A DNA stretch of 8,689 bases from Paracoccaceae bacterium (GTDB lineage Bacteria; Pseudomonadota; Alphaproteobacteria; Rhodobacterales; Rhodobacteraceae): contig DNSZ01000076.1 in the NCBI GenBank assembly GCA_003500165.1, forward strand, positions 1,578-10,266, in the 5' to 3' direction. Below are positions 1 through 8,687 of the stretch, in pieces; within the stretch, counting starts at the first letter, position 1; every line of letters starts with the position of its first letter. The notes under the pieces are model-generated. The model made no database searches. It had not been told where the DNA came from and saw only the letters and a list, made by a program, of their open reading frames with translations. Both the position numbers and the translations under genes were made by a program.

Positions 1-1118
1 CCCAGATGCTGCATCAGGGGCTGGGCGCAGTGATGCCCGGCGCGAACCGCGACGCCCTTCTTGTCAAGCACGGTGGAAATGTCATGGGCATGTCCCGCAC
101 CGTCCATGGTGAACGAGAAGATCGCCGCCTTGTCGGGCGTGGTGCCCTGAATCTGCAGCCAGTTCAGCCCCGCCAGCCGGTCATTGGCATAGTCGCGCAA
201 ATCCCGCTCATGCGCGGCGATCGCCGCCATCCCCAGCCTCTCCAAATAGTCGAGCGCGGCCCCCAGCCCGATGATCTGCACGATGGCCGGCGTGCCGGCC
301 TCCAGCAGATGCGGCGGATCGGCATAGCTGACCCGCTCCTGCGTCACCTCGCGGATCATCTCCCCGCCGCCCAGAAACGGCCGCATCTCGGCCAGCCTTT
401 CGGTGCGGGCATAAAGCGCGCCCGAGGCCGAGGGACCGTAAAGCTTGTGACCGGTGACGGTGTAGAAATCGCAGCCCAGATCGGCAACGTCGACCGCCAT
501 GTGCGCCGCCGCCTGGGAGCCGTCGACCAGCACCGGCACGCCCCGCTCATGCGCCGCGGCAACGATCGTCTTCACATCGACGACGGTGCCCAGCACGTTC
601 GACAGATGGGTGATCGCGACGAGTTTCGTCCGCGGCCCGATCGCGTCGATCACCGCCTGCGGGTCGATCGCGCCGGCGGCATCGACGCCCACCCATTTCA
701 GCACAACGCCCTGGCGTTCGCGCAGGAAATGCCACGGCACGATGTTGGCGTGATGCTCCATCACGCTGAGCACGATCTCGTCGCCCGGCCCCATGCGCGG
801 CATCGCCCAGCCATAGGCCACCGCGTTGATCCCCTCGGTCGTGCCGGTGTTGAGCACGATCTCGTTTTCCGACCCCGCACCCAGAAACCGCGCCAGCTTG
901 CCGCGCACCGCCTCATAGGCCTCGGTCGCCTCGGTCGACAGGGTGTGCAGCCCGCGATGCACATTGGCATAGCTGTGCGCATAGGCTTGCGTGACCGCGT
1001 CGATCACGACTTGCGGCTTCTGGGCCGAGGCGCCGTTGTCAAGATAGACCAGGGGTTTGCCGTTGACCTGACGGGACAGGATCGGGAAATCGGCGCGGAT
1101 CGCATCGACATCATACAT
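1..1118 (-). CDS. sufS: SufS, group II cysteine desulfurase (partial, C-terminus beyond the window)
   Basis: This PLP enzyme takes sulfur from L-cysteine, releasing alanine and holding a persulfide that is normally passed through a SufE-type partner to SufB. About 372 residues are visible and the gene runs off base 1, so roughly 35 C-terminal residues are missing for a family length near 406. Key residues are present: VMEHHANIVPW (119-129), the cofactor pocket VDGSQAAAH (198-206), the PLP lysine at 225 in TGHKLYGPSA, and the catalytic cysteine at 364 in RAGHHCAQPLM. The RxGHHCA motif is the group II signature and separates it from the IscS-like enzyme at the other end of the operon. The ATG at 1118 was chosen because GGAGG (1126-1130) lies 7 nt upstream. 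It follows the preceding membrane-protein gene by 3 nt, so the two are probably translated together. Confidence 0.96.
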   Translation of the reverse strand, partial: MYDVDAIRADFPILSRQVNGKPLVYLDNGASAQKPQVVIDAVTQAYAHSYANVHRGLHTLSTEATEAYEAVRGKLARFLGAGSENEIVLNTGTTEGINAVAYGWAMPRMGPGDEIVLSVMEHHANIVPWHFLRERQGVVLKWVGVDAAGAIDPQAVIDAIGPRTKLVAITHLSNVLGTVVDVKTIVAAAHERGVPVLVDGSQAAAHMAVDVADLGCDFYTVTGHKLYGPSASGALYARTERLAEMRPFLGGGEMIREVTQERVSYADPPHLLEAGTPAIVQIIGLGAALDYLERLGMAAIAAHERDLRDYANDRLAGLNWLQIQGTTPDKAAIFSFTMDGAGHAHDISTVLDKKGVAVRAGHHCAQPLMQHL

Positions 1119-1121
1119 CGG

Positions 1122-1727
1122 TCATCCTCCGGCCACGCCGCCCAGGAGCGACCCGAACAGGGCGAGCCCCAGCGCCAGCAGGAATGCCAGCCCGAGGATC
1201 GCGAAGAACACGCTCCAAGCGGAATCGAAATCGTGCAGTTCGGCGATGAAGCTGGTCAGCAACCAGATGTTCAGCACCACCCAGCCGATCAGCGCCAGCA
1301 CCGCGATCGGCGGCGCCAGCGCCAGCAGCACGATCAGCACGATCTGCGCGGCAAGCGACAGCGCGCTGAGCCAGATGGTGATCGCCACGGCCCCGCCGGC
1401 CCGTCCGACCCCGCCGAACATCCGGCCCAGAATCCAGATCGCAGCAGCGATCAGCACCATGCCCCCGGCCTGCACCATCGCCTGGCTGAGCGGTCCGGCC
1501 ACTTCGCCGCGCGCCGCGGCCAGCTCGGCCGCCGTCACCTCGGGCGGTGCGGGCAGGGACAGCAGAAGATTGGCGAACAACCAGCCCGAAATCCCGCTGA
1601 GAACCGCGACCAGCGCCGCCGCGTCGACCAGCACCGGCGGCGGCAGGTTGCGGTCGATCAACCGGCGCGCCGCGCCGCGCGGGTCGCTGACGCTTTGTCG
1701 CGCAAGCGCGATCAGCGGGTGGGTCAT
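1122..1727 (-). CDS. Yip1-family-like multi-pass membrane protein B
   Basis: This is a 201-residue integral membrane protein of unknown function. After a hydrophilic N-terminus of about 30 residues it has about five hydrophobic segments, near 31-57, 84-106, 112-137, 139-162 and 171-196, and it ends in a glycine-rich tail. The overall pattern (short polar N-terminus, NLPPP before the first helix, then a bundle of Ala/Leu/Ile/Val helices) is what bacterial Yip1-domain proteins look like, but the assignment is by general character, not a diagnostic motif. An upstream ATG at 1766 would add 13 residues but has no ribosome binding site. The ATG at 1727 has GGAG 6 nt upstream, so it is preferred. 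Its stop is 3 nt before sufS. It sits directly after a second, smaller membrane protein of similar style, suggesting a pair that works together. No link to Fe-S assembly can be read from the sequence. Confidence 0.8.
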   Translation of the reverse strand: MTHPLIALARQSVSDPRGAARRLIDRNLPPPVLVDAAALVAVLSGISGWLFANLLLSLPAPPEVTAAELAAARGEVAGPLSQAMVQAGGMVLIAAAIWILGRMFGGVGRAGGAVAITIWLSALSLAAQIVLIVLLALAPPIAVLALIGWVVLNIWLLTSFIAELHDFDSAWSVFFAILGLAFLLALGLALFGSLLGGVAGG

Positions 1728-1733
1728 CGCGGG

Positions 1734-1737
1734 CTCC
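1734..1737 (-). promoter_or_regulatory. Ribosome binding site deciding the start of membrane protein B
   Basis: GGAG on the minus strand lies 6 nt before the ATG at 1727. The alternative upstream ATG at 1766 is preceded by a C-rich stretch with no Shine-Dalgarno match. This favours the shorter 201-residue product. Confidence 0.55.
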
Positions 1738-1786
1738 ATGCCGGTGCGGTTGGGGTTGTAGGACATGCGGCGGGCTGGCGAAAGGC

Positions 1787-2290
1787 TCAGGCCGCCTGGG
1801 TGCCGGCATCGGCCCCGGCGACCCGCAAACCGACGAACCAGAACAGCAGAAAGGCCGCGCCGGCAACTGCCGCGACAACCGACAGGGCCGGGCCCGGGCC
1901 GATGAAACCGGCGACGAGCCCGTGCATCAGAATGGCCGGTGCCGCGGCCAACACCGCCCAGAACAGCACCGCGCGCGCCGCCCAGCCCGAAACCGGCCGA
2001 CCGAACAGGCGCGCCCCCAACCAGCCCAGCCCGGCAAGAAGATAGAACAGCAGCGGCGCGAAGATCAGCGTCCCCAGCAGCGTGCCGGCGACCAGCCCGA
2101 CCAGCGGCGGTTCGCCCCCCGACAGATAGGCCTGGCGGGACAGTTCCGGCAGCCGGGCCACGAAGGTCAGCCCAAGCCCGCCCATCAGCCAGGCCAGCAC
2201 CCGACCCTCATCGGCCGGGCGGGCCAGCAACCGGTCGTAGACGCGGCGCGGACCCAGCCAGGTGGCGGCGATATCGCGGCTGACGCTCAT
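1787..2290 (-). CDS. Yip1-family-like multi-pass membrane protein A
   Basis: This is a 167-residue membrane protein of unknown function. The N-terminus (1-30) is polar and basic, followed by hydrophobic segments near 31-47 (weak), 63-91, 104-130 and 135-157, giving three or four membrane spans. The opening MSVSRDIAATWLGPRRVYDR and the later alternation of glycine/alanine-rich helices resemble small bacterial Yip1-domain proteins; this is recognition by style. The ATG at 2290 overlaps the sufD stop codon as ATGA, indicating translational coupling. The open frame continues upstream to 2497, but that part lies inside sufD in another frame and reads as arginine/glycine-rich shadow sequence. The next gene, also a membrane protein, begins 59 nt downstream. 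Possible roles are a membrane partner for the SUF machinery or an unrelated passenger; nothing in the protein decides this. Confidence 0.78.
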   Translation of the reverse strand: MSVSRDIAATWLGPRRVYDRLLARPADEGRVLAWLMGGLGLTFVARLPELSRQAYLSGGEPPLVGLVAGTLLGTLIFAPLLFYLLAGLGWLGARLFGRPVSGWAARAVLFWAVLAAAPAILMHGLVAGFIGPGPALSVVAAVAGAAFLLFWFVGLRVAGADAGTQAA

Positions 2291-3566
2291 CGGCGCCCGG
2301 AACGATGCCGTTCGAGCCATGCCGCAAGGCGGCTGTGGATTTCCGCGGCCAGCGTGGCGTCCTCGATCTCGGCGATCGCCTCGGCCAGGAAAGACAGCAC
2401 CAGAAGGTCCTCGGCCTCGGCCCGGGGAATGCCGCGCGACATCAGATAGAACCGCGCATCCACATCGACCCCGCCCGAGGTCGAGCCATGGCTGCATTTC
2501 ACATCGTCGGCATAGATCTCCAGCTCCGGCTTGACCAGGAACTGGCTGTCGCCATCAAGCAGCAGGGCCTGGGCGATCTGATACCCGTCGGTCCGCTGGG
2601 CGACCGAATCGACCAGGATCTTGCCCTGGAACACGCCCGTCGCCCCGTTCCGCAGCACCTTCTTGAAGACCTGGCGGCTTTCGCAATCGGGCGCGGCGTG
2701 GTGGACAAAAACCGTATCGTCCTGGTGGAACGCGCCATCCCCCAGCGCGGCGCCGGCCACATGCGCGGTGGCGCCGGCACCGGCCAGGGTGATCACCTGC
2801 TCGTTGCGGGTCAGCCGGCCATTCGCCGTCAGCGTGAAGGATTTGTAGGACGCGCCCTGGCCCAGCCGGGCAAAGGCATGGGTCACCGCGCGGCGTTCGT
2901 GGTCGCGGCCCTGGGCACGCACATGGTTGAAGGCGGCCCCGTCGCCGAGCTCGACCTCCATGCATTTGTTGAACCGCGCCGCCGCCGGCCCGTTTTCAAG
3001 AAGCGTCAGGCTGGCGCCGTCCTCGACCTTCACCAGATGGTGGAGGATGGCATCCGAGGTTTCCGATTTGTGCAGGTAGATCAGGCTGACCGGTTTCGCC
3101 ACCGGCCCGGTGGCGCGGATCGCCACGCCATCGCTCGCCCGCGCGGTGTTGAGCGCGGCCAGCGGCCGGGCGACCGGGCTGTGCCCGTCGGCCTCGAGCC
3201 GGCCGAACAGACCCGCAGCCCAATGGATGTCGGTCTCCGCGATCTCGGCCAGGCGGGCGATTTCCAGGTTCTCGCCGGCCGGGTCGTCGGATTGGTCGGG
3301 CGCGAACACCCCGTCGACAAAGACCAGCCGGATGCGATCGACCTCGCCGAAGACCGGCGCCTCGCGCGGGTCGAACAGCGCGGCGGCGGGGACATCCGCC
3401 TGGGTCAGGCTATCCGGCCGGGTGAATTTCCAGTACTCGTCGCGGGGCTGGGGCAGCCCCATCGCCGCCAGCCGGCCGGCGGCGGCGTCCCGCGCCGTGC
3501 GCAGCCATTTCGCCCCGCCGGGCAGCGGATCGGTCGGCAGGGCCGGTCTGGTCGCGGGCACGGCCA

Positions 3567-3567
<1 letters not shown>
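2287..3567 (-). CDS. sufD: SufD, SUF scaffold subunit
   Basis: SufD pairs with SufB and two SufC subunits in the cytosolic SufBC2D scaffold where iron and sulfur are joined. The protein is 426 residues, the usual size. The N-terminal helical part contains DEYWKFTRPD (43-52), the central region forms the beta-helix core, and the C-terminal part contains DDVKCSHGSTSG (354-365). Cys358 and His360 in that motif match the E. coli positions, where His360 is a proposed cluster-binding residue at the SufB-SufD interface. The FYLMSRGIPRAEAEDLLVLS stretch (373-392) is the standard C-terminal helix that contacts SufC. The ATG at 3567 overlaps the sufC stop as TGATG, and GGAGG inside the sufC end lies 7 nt upstream. 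The stop overlaps the next gene's start, so sufC, sufD and membrane protein A form a coupled series. Confidence 0.97.
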
Positions 3568-4322
<755 letters not shown>

Positions 4323-4333
4323 GGTTCCCTGCC

Positions 4334-4645
4334 CTATTCGAGTGACACTGCGGTGCCGGACACCGACACCATCAGCATGTTGTTGATGACTTCGTAATCG
4401 AGATCGACGCCGACCAGCGCATCGGCACCAAGCGCGCGGGCGCGTTCCTCGGCCTCCGCCAGCGCGGTCTGGCGCGCCTCGCCCAGCGACGCCTCATAGG
4501 CGCCCGAACGGCCGCCGATCACATCGGTGATGCTGGCGAACACGTCGCGAAAGACATTGGCGCCCAGGATCGCCTCGCCCACCACGACGCCGTGATAGGT
4601 GGCGATGCGCCGGCCCTCGATGTTGGGGGTGGTGGTGACGATCAT
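4334..4645 (-). CDS. YbjQ/UPF0145 family protein (heavy-metal-binding domain name)
   Basis: This is a 103-residue protein of the YbjQ/UPF0145 family, small cytosolic proteins that assemble as ring-like oligomers. The family carries a heavy-metal-binding label but has no settled function. Recognisable parts are the opening TTTPNIEGRRIATYHGVVVG (4-23), EAILGANVFRDVFASITDVI (24-43), GGRSGAYEASLGEAR (44-58), and the end ALGADALVGVDLDYEVI (71-87) with a final beta-strand. This is the full family length of a little over 100 residues and contains no cysteine. The ATG at 4645 overlaps the stop of the preceding small ORF as ATGA and has AAGGA 7 nt upstream. It lies 11 nt before sufC, so it is almost certainly in the suf transcript. 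A role in metal handling for Fe-S assembly is tempting but is inference from position only. Confidence 0.9.
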   Translation of the reverse strand: MIVTTTPNIEGRRIATYHGVVVGEAILGANVFRDVFASITDVIGGRSGAYEASLGEARQTALAEAEERARALGADALVGVDLDYEVINNMLMVSVSGTAVSLE

Positions 4646-4833
4646 GTCCGCATCCTTGTCGAAAGAGCCCAGTCAAGACGGCCTTGCGCACCGACCAACC
4701 CGCATTCGGGAATCGCGGCCGCCTGCGCGAACGGCCGGCGCAGCGCTTGCAGCGCATCACATGGCACGGGCGATTTCGACCGTGTTGCGGGCGTTGCCGC
4801 CGGGCTGTCGGTTGCCTGGGCGGGGCAAGTCAT
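4642..4833 (-). CDS. Unidentified small ORF, 63 residues
   Basis: I do not recognise this protein. It fills the 184 bases between the methyltransferase gene and the ybjQ-like gene. It starts at ATG 4833 overlapping the methyltransferase stop (ATGA), has GGAGG 7 nt upstream, and ends in a stop that overlaps the ybjQ-like start (ATGA again). The product opens MTCPAQATDSPAATP, has cysteines at 3, 25 and 44, and a possible short helix DALQALRRPFAQAAAIPEC (26-44); no membrane span is evident. About two thirds of its codons end in G or C by my count, which appears less biased than the neighbouring genes, so it may be a young gene, a coupling leader, or a chance frame in a spacer. The signals at both ends support translation; the composition argues for caution. 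Confidence 0.45.
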   Translation of the reverse strand: MTCPAQATDSPAATPATRSKSPVPCDALQALRRPFAQAAAIPECGLVGAQGRLDWALSTRMRT

Positions 4834-5720
4834 GACAACGCCTCCGCGACATCCACCCGGTGCGGAACCGACCGCGCATAGCGATCCGCTGCCGCCGAGG
4901 CGACGGCCGCGCGTGCCTCCAGCAAATCGAGGCACCGAAGCGCCAGATCAAAGCTCTGGAACACGCTGTCGGCCAGGATCGCCATCTGCTTCAACTGGCC
5001 GTCCGAAAGACGCTCGGGCGCCCGCATGTCGCGGATGAAGACCGCATCGCCATCGACCAGCTGATTGCGGTGGCGTGGCCGCGCCAGTTGCCCGGCGCGC
5101 GGGCCCAGCAGGGTGTGCGCCTTGGCGAACAGGAATTTGTGAAGGATGAATCCCTGGCCGGACAGTTCGGCCATCTGATCGGCCAGCGTGGGCTGATCCT
5201 GATAGAGCGGCAGAAAGCCGACCTCGGTGATCACCGCCACGGCCTCGGACAGGCGGTCGCGCCCGCCCTGAAAGGCCGCCAACTCGCCGCCCTGGATGTC
5301 GATCTTCAAGAGATCGACATTGGGCAGGCTCGCGACGTCGTCGAGCCGCTTTGTTGCAACCTCATGTCGCGCAACCACCCGCGTCAGGCGGTGCCAGCGC
5401 CCCAGATAGTCGAGCGTCGCGCGATCGGGCTCGTAAAGCGAGGAAAAGCCGCCGCCCAGACAGGAGCGGAATTCGGCCACTTCGCCCGAGCCGATCGCAT
5501 CGGGCAGGATGTGCACAAAAGCGTCATCGCGCGCGGCCAGTTCCGCGCGGCCGTCTTCCGCCGGCTCGAAAGCCCAGATTTCGGCCAGGTTCTGGTCCAT
5601 CAGGGCGCGGTACGGATTCCTGTTGATATCCCGCGCACCGATATCTGCGATCCGGGTGCGCCGACCGGGCCGAACCGCCTCGAGAAGGCGGGCAAGCCGC
5701 TCCTGGGGCGTTACAGCCAT
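4830..5720 (-). CDS. FkbM-family SAM-dependent methyltransferase
   Basis: This is a 296-residue predicted S-adenosylmethionine methyltransferase of the FkbM family, whose members methylate oxygen atoms on sugars, polyketides and other small or surface molecules; the substrate here cannot be read. Visible elements are the SAM-binding start RIADIGARDINRNPYR (23-38), the second-strand acidic segment IWAFEPAEDG (48-57), the family signature VDLLKIDIQGGELAAFQGG (135-153), and EVGFLPLYQDQP (166-177), common in FkbM proteins. Residues 230-296 form a helical, alanine-rich extension. No signal peptide is seen, so it should be cytosolic. The ATG at 5720 begins the recognisable protein; a GTG at 5726 has a better-spaced AAGGG (5733-5737) and would add two residues. 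The frame runs upstream to 5939 but overlaps sufB there and looks like shadow. It starts 52 nt after sufB and its stop overlaps the next ORF, placing it within the suf operon. It is not a known SUF component. Confidence 0.88.
   Translation of the reverse strand: MAVTPQERLARLLEAVRPGRRTRIADIGARDINRNPYRALMDQNLAEIWAFEPAEDGRAELAARDDAFVHILPDAIGSGEVAEFRSCLGGGFSSLYEPDRATLDYLGRWHRLTRVVARHEVATKRLDDVASLPNVDLLKIDIQGGELAAFQGGRDRLSEAVAVITEVGFLPLYQDQPTLADQMAELSGQGFILHKFLFAKAHTLLGPRAGQLARPRHRNQLVDGDAVFIRDMRAPERLSDGQLKQMAILADSVFQSFDLALRCLDLLEARAAVASAAADRYARSVPHRVDVAEALS
4841..4845 (-). promoter_or_regulatory. Strong ribosome binding site for the 63-residue ORF
   Basis: GGAGG on the minus strand lies 7 nt before the ATG at 4833, inside the last codons of the methyltransferase gene. 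It is one of the best Shine-Dalgarno matches in the window and is the main reason for calling the small ORF. Confidence 0.5.
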
Positions 5721-5772
5721 CGCCACACCCGGCCCTTGCCAGGGGACCTGACCGCACGGACCGACGGGTTGC

Positions 5773-7293
<1,521 letters not shown>

Positions 7294-7306
7294 GCTCTCT
7301 CCCCTC
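7294..7306 (-). promoter_or_regulatory. sufB ribosome binding site overlapping the desulfurase stop
   Basis: The purine-rich run GAGGGGAGAGAG fills the 11-nt gap between the iscS-like stop (7305-7307) and the sufB ATG at 7293, and its first two bases are part of the stop codon. This fixes the sufB start and suggests efficient coupled translation of sulfur donor and scaffold. Confidence 0.65.
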
Positions 7307-8489
7307 AGGCGCGCCGGCTGGCCCGGCGGCGGTGATGATCGATCCAGGCGCGGGCAAAGCCGCGGATGTCGTCTTCGGTCGTGGTCGGTCCCAGGCTGAC
7401 CCGGATGGCCGAGGATGCGACCTCGGCCGGGAAGGCCATGGCGCGCAGCACCCGGCTTTCGCGGACCTTGCCCGACGAACAGGCCGAGCCGGCCGATATG
7501 GCATATCCGGCAAGGTCCATCTGCATCACCTGGGTTTCCCCCTTCCAGCCTGGAACCGCAAAGCAGCTGGTGTTGGGCAGCCGCGCCGCGTCTTTCCCGA
7601 CAAAAATAGTCTCTTTCACCGATTCTGCCAGCAGATTTTCTAGAATGTTTCTAAGTTCGGCAACCCGGTCCCAGACGCCCGCCGCCAGATCGCGCTGTGC
7701 TTCCTCTGCCGCCGCCCCAAAACCCGCGATCCCGATGACATTCTCGGTGCCCGAGCGGCGGCCCATCTCCTGCCCGCCGCCGCGTTGGATCGGCTCCAGA
7801 TCGTGGCTTTTGTAGTTGATCAACGCACCAATGCCCTTGGGGCCGCCCATCTTGTGGGCCGAAAGGATCGCGTAGCTGGGCCGGTCCGCATTGGCGAAAG
7901 TCACCGGGACTTTCCCAGCGTGCTGGACAAGATCGGTGACGACGGCGAAAGGAACCGTGCCACCTAGAAAAGCATGAACCCGGTTATCGGTGGCCACGCT
8001 GCCACCCGGCAGCATCAGTCCGGTTTCACTGTTCGCGCTCGACAGGGCGACCAGAGCCGTATCGCCACGGTCGGGCGCCCAAACACGCCCTACCGGTTGC
8101 AGCACGGCATCGAGTATCGCCTGCATTCCGCGGAACGCGACACCTTCGGTGTCATGCAGAGCGGGCAACTCTTCGTCGCTCCACACCGCCAGGCAATCGT
8201 GCTCGCTTCCAAGGGCCAGGAAGCGCCCGCCATGACGCCGCTTTTGCGCGACGGCCAGCGCGGCCGCCTCGGTCGCGCCGCTGGTGAAGACGACCTCGCC
8301 CGGGTCACACCCCACCAGTTCGGCCACCTGGCCCCGCGCCCGTTCCACGATGGCCTTGGCCGCGCGGCCCTCGGCATGGACGGATGACGGATTGCCGACC
8401 GCATCCATGGCGTCCAGCATCGCCGCCCGCGCCTCGGGGCGCAGCGGCGCGGTGGCGTTCCAGTCGAGATAGATGCGGGTCCCAGGCAC
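7305..8489 (-). CDS. IscS/NifS-like group I cysteine desulfurase
   Basis: This PLP-dependent enzyme releases sulfur from cysteine as a persulfide and probably supplies SufB. The 394-residue protein has the group I layout: YLDWNATAPLRPEA (7-20), SEHD with His98, ANSETG (152-157, replacing the more usual NNETG), cofactor-binding Asp186 and Gln189 in TDLVQHAGK, the PLP lysine at 213 in LSAHKMGGPKG, GRRSGTEN (243-250), and the catalytic cysteine at 337 in SAGSACSSGKVRES. The SSGK loop distinguishes it from the SufS type at the other end of the operon. The start is GTG at 8489; an in-frame TAG five codons upstream excludes a longer product, and only a modest CGGGG precedes it. Residues about 277-300 are encoded by an AT-rich patch unlike the rest of the gene. 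It lies 11 nt before sufB. No symbol is given because iscS, nifS and sufS-like names are used inconsistently for this gene. Confidence 0.95.
   Translation of the reverse strand: MPGTRIYLDWNATAPLRPEARAAMLDAMDAVGNPSSVHAEGRAAKAIVERARGQVAELVGCDPGEVVFTSGATEAAALAVAQKRRHGGRFLALGSEHDCLAVWSDEELPALHDTEGVAFRGMQAILDAVLQPVGRVWAPDRGDTALVALSSANSETGLMLPGGSVATDNRVHAFLGGTVPFAVVTDLVQHAGKVPVTFANADRPSYAILSAHKMGGPKGIGALINYKSHDLEPIQRGGGQEMGRRSGTENVIGIAGFGAAAEEAQRDLAAGVWDRVAELRNILENLLAESVKETIFVGKDAARLPNTSCFAVPGWKGETQVMQMDLAGYAISAGSACSSGKVRESRVLRAMAFPAEVASSAIRVSLGPTTTEDDIRGFARAWIDHHRRRASRRA
7640..7654. promoter_or_regulatory. Irr/ICE-like dyad inside the desulfurase gene (tentative)
   Basis: CTAGAA-TGT-TTCTAA forms an inverted repeat with five of six positions matched around a 3-nt centre. 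From memory it resembles the iron-control element bound by the Fur-family regulator Irr in alphaproteobacteria (TTAGAA and TTCTAA half sites). It lies in the coding part of the iscS-like gene, within an AT-rich patch, so chance is a serious alternative. Confidence 0.25.
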
Positions 8490-8572
8490 AAGACCCCGTT
8501 GCTAGGGAATGCGTGTGGCGAAGTCCAGCGCGTGGGCCGTTGCGATCGCCCGGCATCCGGCGAGGCAAATCG

Positions 8573-8593
8573 ACGGTCATTGATCGTGACCGT
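8573..8593. repeat. Short inverted repeat upstream of the desulfurase gene
   Basis: ACGGTCA and TGACCGT form perfect 7-bp arms around a 7-nt centre (TTGATCG). It lies about 85 bases before the GTG start and about 23 bases after the putative stop of the upstream frame. It could be a regulator site or a weak hairpin; there is no T-run, so it does not look like an intrinsic terminator. The rest of 8490-8615 shows no convincing gene or promoter. Confidence 0.3.
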
Positions 8594-8615
8594 TGTCGGC
8601 CCCCTCGCCGCCGCC

Positions 8616-8687
8616 CTATGCCAGCCGCGAACCGGGCGGCAGCGGAAAACCGCGAACCAGTTCGGCAGCCGGCATCGGCCCCCGACC
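8616..8687 (-). CDS. Possible C-terminal fragment of an unidentified upstream gene
   Basis: An open minus-strand frame enters from the window edge and ends in TAG at 8618-8616. The 23 visible residues include MPAAELVRGFPLPPGSRLA at the end. The fragment is too short for a family call and codon bias does not clearly favour this frame over the opposite strand. In related operons a regulator or a hydrolase gene can precede the group I desulfurase, but nothing here confirms either. Confidence 0.25.
   Translation of the reverse strand, partial: GRGPMPAAELVRGFPLPPGSRLA

Noticed and set aside
6..2045. A 679-codon open frame on the plus strand
   Set aside because: It lies opposite sufS and both membrane-protein genes. 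Its product is rich in Arg, Gln, Asp, His and Pro with no recognisable domain, which is the expected antisense shadow in GC-rich DNA.
2291..2497. Upstream extension of the membrane protein A frame
   Set aside because: It is inside sufD in another frame and lacks hydrophobic segments; the ATG overlapping the sufD stop is a better start.
5721..5772. Possible terminator hairpin between sufB and the methyltransferase gene (CCCT-TGCC-AGGG)
   Set aside because: The stem is only 4 bp and there is no T-run; the gap is too short and weakly structured to call.
7896..7914. Perfect hairpin GAAAGTC-ACCGG-GACTTTC inside the desulfurase gene
   Set aside because: It is in coding sequence, has no T-run after it and no link to a gene boundary; a 7-bp stem can easily arise by chance.
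8495..8535. Possible promoter TGGACT-N17-TAGCAA before the desulfurase gene
   Set aside because: Both boxes are weak, and the -10 would put the transcript start almost on the GTG, leaving no leader.
8627..8669. Approximate direct repeat GCGAACC-N3/4-CGGCAGC
   Set aside because: There are only two copies, the spacing differs by one base, and the words are common in GC-rich DNA.
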